DNA of 64,000 nt from Escallonia rubra (taxonomy: Eukaryota; Streptophyta; Magnoliopsida; Escalloniales; Escalloniaceae): assembly GCA_033065855.1 (NCBI GenBank), contig JAVXUO010000831.1, positions 425,121-489,120 on the forward strand. Reading direction: 5' to 3'. A program made the translations under genes and the position numbers. Positions 58,979 to 64,000 of the stretch are shown here, piece by piece. Under the pieces are notes generated by a model. The model was not told where the DNA came from. It saw only the letters and a program-made list of their open reading frames with translations, and made no database searches. Within the stretch, counting starts at the first letter, position 1; every line of letters starts with the position of its first letter.

Positions 58979-60084
58979 GAGTTAAATATACGCTAGTACT
59001 GCGAAACAACGTCGAAATCTCACTCGAGGGCTTATCTTTTCAATTTTTACACAAAAAGGCCTGAAGTTCTAATTTTGTCATTAGTAAGTGCCTAACTGCC
59101 TTTTCCGTCTAAATTCATAACTTTTCTCTTAAACCATTAGGGGTAAAAGAGTCCAATCAAGTTTTTTGGGACTAAAAAAGTTTTTGGGACGTGATCTGAC
59201 TCTCTGAGGTAATTAAACGGAAATATATGGGAATTCTTGGTCCAAATTTCCTCGCCGGCAGAAGAATGTCTTTCGGGTTCTCCGGTGGTGGTCCAGATTT
59301 ATTTGCCGCCGGCGGGATCAAGGGAAGATCCATCATGAACATGAATAGGGTTCGTACAGGTCCTTGCTCACCCCGGATCCTCCCAGACCCGTCGACTCAG
59401 CTCGTTCACCGGCAGCCAGCTTTAATCGGGAAAGATCTCCGGCCGAGTGTCAACAGTTCCAATTTCAACAGCAGTTCATCAGCAGCAACAACAACAAGGG
59501 TACGGTACTGATCGATTGGGCCACCAACGATACTGATCTGGGTGCCGGTGGCGCTACTATGATGGCGGCAGTGATGCCGACGGGCTGTGCTGATTTGGTG
59601 GTGGGGTGGTGATGCCGATCTCATGGTGGTTTTAGGTGGACGATCTGGCCATCGGTGATACTGCGCGCGATGAGGCCAGCGGTGCTAGGTGATTTGGTGG
59701 TTTGCCAGTGTTATGGTGGCTATGTAGTGCCTGTGAGTGTAAAGATAGTGTGAGCGGCGATGGTTTGTGAGCGGCGATGGTTGTGCGCTCAATGGTTATA
59801 GTCTTCGCACTGGTGGGTGACATTCGATAGTGCTGTGATGAGACGACACCGGCGGTGATTGTCGGTTGACGGCAGTGGCGATGTTTTCAAACTAGGGTTT
59901 TAAGAAAACAAAGTTGACTTGGTGAAATTGCCCATGACAGTTTATCTAGATCGTTCAAAATTTGGACGGATGTCCCTATTTATTACAAAATTAGAACTCC
60001 AGGCTCTTTTGTGTAAAAATTGAAAAGATAGGCCCTCAAGTGAGATTTCGACATAGTTTCAAGGTACTAACGTGTATTTAACCC
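58979..60084. mobile_element. Mutator-like element with ~100-bp terminal inverted repeats
   Basis: Left end G(A)GTTAAATATACGC and, inverted from the right, GGGTTAAATACACG. The ~100-bp arms share GTCGAAATCTCACT, CTTTTCAATTTTTACACAAAA and GTTCTAATTTTGT. The 9-bp duplication is TAGTTTTTT (58970-58978) against TAATTTTTT (60085-60093), one mismatch. No MURA-type transposase. The GC-rich interior (59220-59880) is unlike the AT-rich arms. Confidence 0.88.
59227..59511 (+). other. Possible captured gene fragment within MULE
   Basis: A 94-codon open frame beginning MGILGPNFLAGRRMSFGFSG, with codon-like composition in a GC-rich core between AT-rich MULE arms. No domain recognised. A MULE carrying host DNA (Pack-MULE) is one reading; chance openness in GC-rich DNA is the other. 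Confidence 0.25.
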
Positions 60085-60577
60085 TAATTTTTTCTATTCA
60101 CGTTTTGACCCGGAAAGTTCTTTTAAAATTTTATATTTATAAGAATCTGTTACGCACTCAATCCATATCTATCCGTATCTTAACCGCACACGAAAATAAA
60201 AGAAATAAAACAATAAAATAGGATACGCACCACCCCGCACCCAACTGATGGTGTTTCTCCCATATAGAAGCACTCATGCTTTAGAGGCATAGACATATCT
60301 CGCATAGATGGGCCAAGAACATATTCACATTTAACATGTTCTTTCACTCACATATTGAGTGTGTTAAATACAATAAATGATGTACTTACATTGCATATAC
60401 ATACTACAAAAACCATAACGGAAACACAGATTACTGCCTAATGCGCAATGATCTGAACTTTAATTAATATACCCCATGTAAGAAACAATCAAGCAAAAAT
60501 TGATTGATAGAGTACTCAAGTATACTAGAAGCCTTGAGTACTACTAAGTTTTAAGAAAAACTGAAAGAGAAACCTAA

Positions 60578-61025
60578 GGCTCTGTTTGACAACACTTTTT
60601 TTTTAGTTGTTAATTTCCAAAAAAAAAAAAATTTAAAGAACAGCTTAATTTTTATTTTTTTTACAAAAATAAGTGGGTGTTTGATAACCCAATTTTTATT
60701 TTGAGTTTTTTTTGTGGTAGTTTGCGGTGGCGGTGGTGGGGCGTGGGTGGCCGACGGTGGTGGTGGCCGGTGGTGGTCGGGCCGCCGGTGGTGGTTGCCG
60801 GAGGTGGCCGCCAGCAGTCACCGGAGGTGGGAGGGTGGTGGTGGTCTCAAAAAAAAATCCAAACTGAAAACCGAAACTCATTTTTGGAGTTTTCAAAAAC
60901 AACCTTGGTTTAAAAATTGGTTTTTTAAACTGAAGAAAAAAAATGAAAAATGGTTATCAAACGCGTTTATTTTTTCCAGTTTCCAAAACTGAAAAATAAA
61001 TAAATAAACCCTGTCAAACGGGACC
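60578..61025. mobile_element. PIF/Harbinger-type MITE, 448 bp, with GGT-rich core
   Basis: A 3-bp duplication TAA lies at 60575-60577 and 61026-61028. Ends are GGCTCTGTTTGACAAC and, inverted, GGTCCCGTTTGACAGG. The core 60710-60845 is GGTGG/GCCGG-rich. No transposase. Confidence 0.85.
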
Positions 61026-61959
61026 TAAATCCCAAACAAAACTTCATCTACACACCAATACCATCTTTGATTTGTTTTTCGCTTATCTCTAGAAAGTAAC
61101 GAGCCCAAAGGTTTAATTAGACACCAAAAACAAGTGCACAGTAAACAACATTTGTCCAATATAGCGACTAGCTAGTCACTATTTTACTTGACAAATCATT
61201 ACACGCTTACGACAGGCTAATAGGTTTATATCATCTTTTTTCAATCACTTTTGGACCCTTCCTTAGTAAAATCCCACAACAAAGCAAACAATAAACACAT
61301 CTCTTTAAATCCAGACGATGACTAATACTTGTTTCACTTGTCATATAAGTGCATAAATATGTCAATGATTACCTAATAACATAAGAAAACAGGTATATTG
61401 ATCAACACTTGTCAAATATTAAATCATGACCAAAAACCCGCAATACCTGTTGCAGCATTCCAACAATCATCAAATCCTAATACATCAAACCCCAGAGCAA
61501 CCCACATGCATAGCACCAAGCATAAGTGCGCACATAGTGAAATTTTGAAAATACAAGAATACTCGTGTAAAAGCTGATAAACAGAACGCGAAGTAGAAGA
61601 ATTATTGAAACAATCAAACAAACAAATATAAGAGGGAGGGAGGGAGAGAGATAGAGAGAGAGGGGGGGAAGGGTACTTGGAGGCAAGAAAACAACTATGG
61701 GGGAGGAAGATGGGTGCGTTGACTGTGCGGTGAAGCTACAAGTTAGGGTGGGGTATAGGCGGTTACTAAGGATAGTGACTAAAAGTGTGGGCAAAATAGG
61801 GAGATGACCGGTTGTACGAAGGAAAAAAGGAAAAAAGATTTGAAGGGTACTCTTCGTGAATATACATTGTTGCCCCTCATCTTAAACTAAGTCTACTAAG
61901 TCACCCATCACTTAAGTTTAGAAGGAACGACAATAATTCACATCAGGAGTGTTATTACT

Positions 61960-62238
61960 CGCGAACAACCAGAGCCCGATTGGTGGTGGCAACTGCAAAA
62001 GACAGGTTTTACTCCAATGAGAGACCCCTCATATGGCAGACCAACCACTGCGGCCCATTGCGAGGGAGTTATAGCTTATTTGTGAGTTTTGAGAGGAGAG
62101 GAAAGAAGATAAAGGAAGAGAAGGGAAGACGATTTTCCTTTCTCTTCTTTGTAGGTTTAAGATAGAAAAGAAAACACATTTTTTTTTTTGTGAATTCCGT
62201 AGAAAAGAAAAGAAGAGACACTAGATTGCATATGTACC
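61960..62238. repeat. Purine-rich MITE-like sequence
   Basis: TTTGTGAGTTTTGAGAGGAGAGGAAAG and GGGAAGACGATTTTCC resemble the tracts at 31.6 and 33.8 kb. Edges not fixed; the next hAT element begins at 62247. Confidence 0.35.
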
Positions 62239-62246
62239 CTTATATC

Positions 62247-63316
62247 TAGACCTGGCAAACGGATATACCCGCCACCGGGTACGGGTAAAATCCGATCGTG
62301 TCCGGGTAAAAACGGATCGGATATAATTTACTAGGGTTTTTTCAGGTATAATTTTACTGGATCCGTACCTAGGTATTACCCACGGATAAACAATTAAATT
62401 ATTAATTTTTTGATGAACAAAATTAAATCACTATAAAATACCAACTTTTTTCTATTTTATTTCTTTTGCTTTTTTTCAGCTACCTAGCGGCTAGCATATT
62501 CCTCATTTTCAATTAGCTGTTATCACAACAACAACAAAATATATATTCTATCAAATGAAATGCTAAATACCATATCCCATTAACGTGTTTCTCCACCCAC
62601 AATCCAAAATAAAGCAAATTAAATTTATACAATCTCATTTTCTACCCACAATCCGAAGTACAACAACTACAACTTCTGTCGAAAAAAAAAACAAATACTA
62701 AATTTCAACAGATACATCACATCATCAAGCATAAATAACGAAAATGAAATCTTTCGTTCTCGCAAAATTCGTGTCGAACGGCAAGTGGCTTGCGAGCTTC
62801 GGATCGGCGGTGGCGGTGCGAGCTTCGGATCGGCGGTGGCGATGCGAGCTTCAAATTGGCGGCGCATATCTGAGTGATGGTGAGGGATAGAGAGGCGGTG
62901 GCGCCGCAGATCTGTGAAAGGGGCTGAGTGGGCGACAAATTCGACGATAGGTGGAGGTCGGCGGTGTCTTTGTTAGTTGTTAGAGTAAGGGGGAAGACCA
63001 GTGATGGGCCGATGCTGATAGATCTCGAGTGAGAGCGGCGGCGTCATTGGCAAAGAGGAAGGGGGCGGCGTGAGAGTGAGAGAGAAGGGCATGAGAGGTG
63101 AGAAGTGGGAAGAAAAATGAAACTGAATGGTAGGGCACAAAATTTTTCTTTATATATGCATGAAATCCAGGTAAATCGGGTAACCCGCTATCCGACCCGG
63201 ACCGACCCAAAAATTACGGTTCAGATCAAGTCCAGGTCTGATTTCAGCGGGTCTCTCATATACGTACCCATACTCGGGGTTTTTGGACGGGTACGGGCCA
63301 AAAATTGCCAGGTCTA
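62247..63316. mobile_element. hAT-type non-autonomous element, 1070 bp
   Basis: A perfect 8-bp duplication CTTATATC lies at 62239-62246 and 63317-63324. Ends are TAGACCTGGCAAACGGATA and, inverted, TAGACCTGGCAATTTTTGG. GGGTACGGG-type words lie near both ends. No transposase in any frame; small frames such as 62667-62867 contain only simple repeats. Confidence 0.94.
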
Positions 63317-63654
63317 CTTATATCATATTGTGATAATTCTAACTAAGATTCTAAAGGTATGACCCTAAAAAAAACACAATTTTAATGGGAAACAAATTAG
63401 TGATTAAGGATATCATACAAAGTTCATACCATACAAATTAGTCTTACATCACCGGTTGATGTCTCGATGAAAAAATACATATACGAGGCATGAGTTGACA
63501 ACAAAGATCTTGACATCCAAATCTAATTAATATCACACCAAAAACAAAACAAGCAGTCATGAGTCAACTTTGACATCCAAAACATTGTTATCTGTAAATG
63601 AAAACGAATAAGTTTATGTAAGAAACATTAGGACCTAAAAGTCATTAAAATTTG

Positions 63655-64000
63655 AGTTAATTACGCCATTGACCACCGAACTATAACCCAAATTTCATTT
63701 TGACCACTGGACATCAATTTGTATCAAAGTGACCACTGATTTTTTAATTTTGTCCAAATATGGTCATTCCGTTGAATCGAGCCTACCGATATCCCGTTAA
63801 TTCCCTTTAGTGAGGGGTAAACACGTCAATTTGCCTACACCGGACATGAATTTACTTCTTTTTTTCTTCTTTTCTATTCTTCTTTTTCTTCTCCTATTTT
63901 TCTTCCTCCATTGCTCACTTACCAACCACCACATTCGATGTCTTTGAAATATGAACCTTGCCGGAGTGGGAGATAGTCCTGTCCTCCTCACCGACCAGTG
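63655..64000 (+). mobile_element. Partial terminal repeat of a DNA element (window edge)
   Basis: TTAATTACGCCATTGACCACCGAACTATAACCC-type sequence followed by TGACCACTGGACATCAA and AAAGTGACCACTGA, the style of long MULE-like terminal repeats. Only one side lies in the window. Confidence 0.35.

Larger units (their letters stand above)
58172..60286. mobile_element. hAT-type non-autonomous element hosting a MULE
   Basis: An 8-bp duplication GCATAGAC lies at 58164-58171 and 60287-60294. Ends are CTATGAACCACGGACAC and, inverted, CTCTAAAGCATGAGTGC, imperfect. It contains GGATACG words typical of this family near both ends (GGTGGTGCAGATACGC left; GGATACGCACCACC right, inverted). About 1.0 kb without the inner MULE. 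GGTCGC-rich and (CT)n stretches lie at 58680-58925. Confidence 0.8.
56253..61780 (-). other. Possible OTU5 5'UTR exon and 5.2-kb leader intron
   Basis: Minus strand: a CT-rich leader-like stretch (CCTCTCTCTCTATCTCTCTCC near 61641-61662) is followed at 61447/61446 by a clean donor CAACAG/GTATTG. A plausible acceptor GGTCTCCAG/GATTTCC lies at 56254/56253, nine bases before the ATG. If used, intron 56254-61446 holds the hAT, MULE and Harbinger insertions. This is inferred from splice-site look only; a short leader starting near 56.3 kb is the alternative. Confidence 0.35.

Overview
The window is nuclear DNA of a flowering plant, most likely a eudicot with a large, transposon-rich genome. The evidence is AT-rich spacer, plant CC-type (ROXY) glutaredoxins, an intron-containing plant-style gene, and Ty1/copia, Ty3/gypsy, CACTA, hAT, Mutator and PIF/Harbinger elements carrying typical plant ends and target-site duplications (TSDs). 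No species is claimed.

Only three host genes look intact. Two are 102-codon ROXY glutaredoxins pointing outward about 45 kb apart (1045-1353, minus; 46488-46796, plus), each with a TATA box about 100 bp upstream of its ATG and a shared promoter block. The third is a two-coding-exon OTU deubiquitinase of the OTUD6B/OTU5 type (54259-56244, minus; 323 residues with a complete Asp-Cys-His triad). A third glutaredoxin survives only as promoter, leader and five codons (25584-25790), cut in codon 6 by a CACTA terminus. The ROXY plus OTU5 grouping resembles, from memory, an Arabidopsis chromosome 3 neighbourhood, so this may be an ancestral gene pair blown apart by duplication and transposons.

Layout: 1-6.5 kb holds ROXY-1, a decayed LTR-like stretch and one copy of a duplicated low-copy sequence. 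From 6.55 to 20.43 kb lies a Ty1/copia element (plus strand) interrupted by a complete CACTA element (10.29-15.89 kb, TSD ATA) and a 3.56-kb Tekay/Del-like solo LTR (16.05-19.61 kb, TSD GTCTC). From 20.4 to 25.5 kb there is a tandem duplication whose first copy carries a TRIM. The range 25.6-31.35 kb holds the ROXY relic and a minus-strand copia element split by a GGT-rich element. The range 31.8-36.9 kb holds a Sire-like LTR, purine-rich MITE-like sequences and a second copy of the duplicated sequence that preserves the unoccupied copia site. From 36.95 to 43.95 kb lies a non-coding LTR retrotransposon (LARD), minus strand. The range 44-48.7 kb holds an orphan exon, a hAT element, ROXY-2, an LTR relic and a SINE-like piece. 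The range 48.8-51.9 kb holds a hAT nested in a hAT-like element and a Mutator-type MITE. The range 54-62 kb holds the OTU gene with a possible 5.2-kb 5'UTR intron stuffed with hAT, MULE and Harbinger insertions. The range 62.2-64 kb holds another hAT element and a partial terminal repeat.

There is no CRISPR array, rRNA, complete tRNA or prokaryotic-type system here, and I found no clearly new molecular machine. The most informative content is the dated nesting order of transposons, two paralogous empty sites inside the window, and how the insertions relate to the ROXY/OTU genes. All coordinates and TSDs were read by eye; no alignments or database searches were run.
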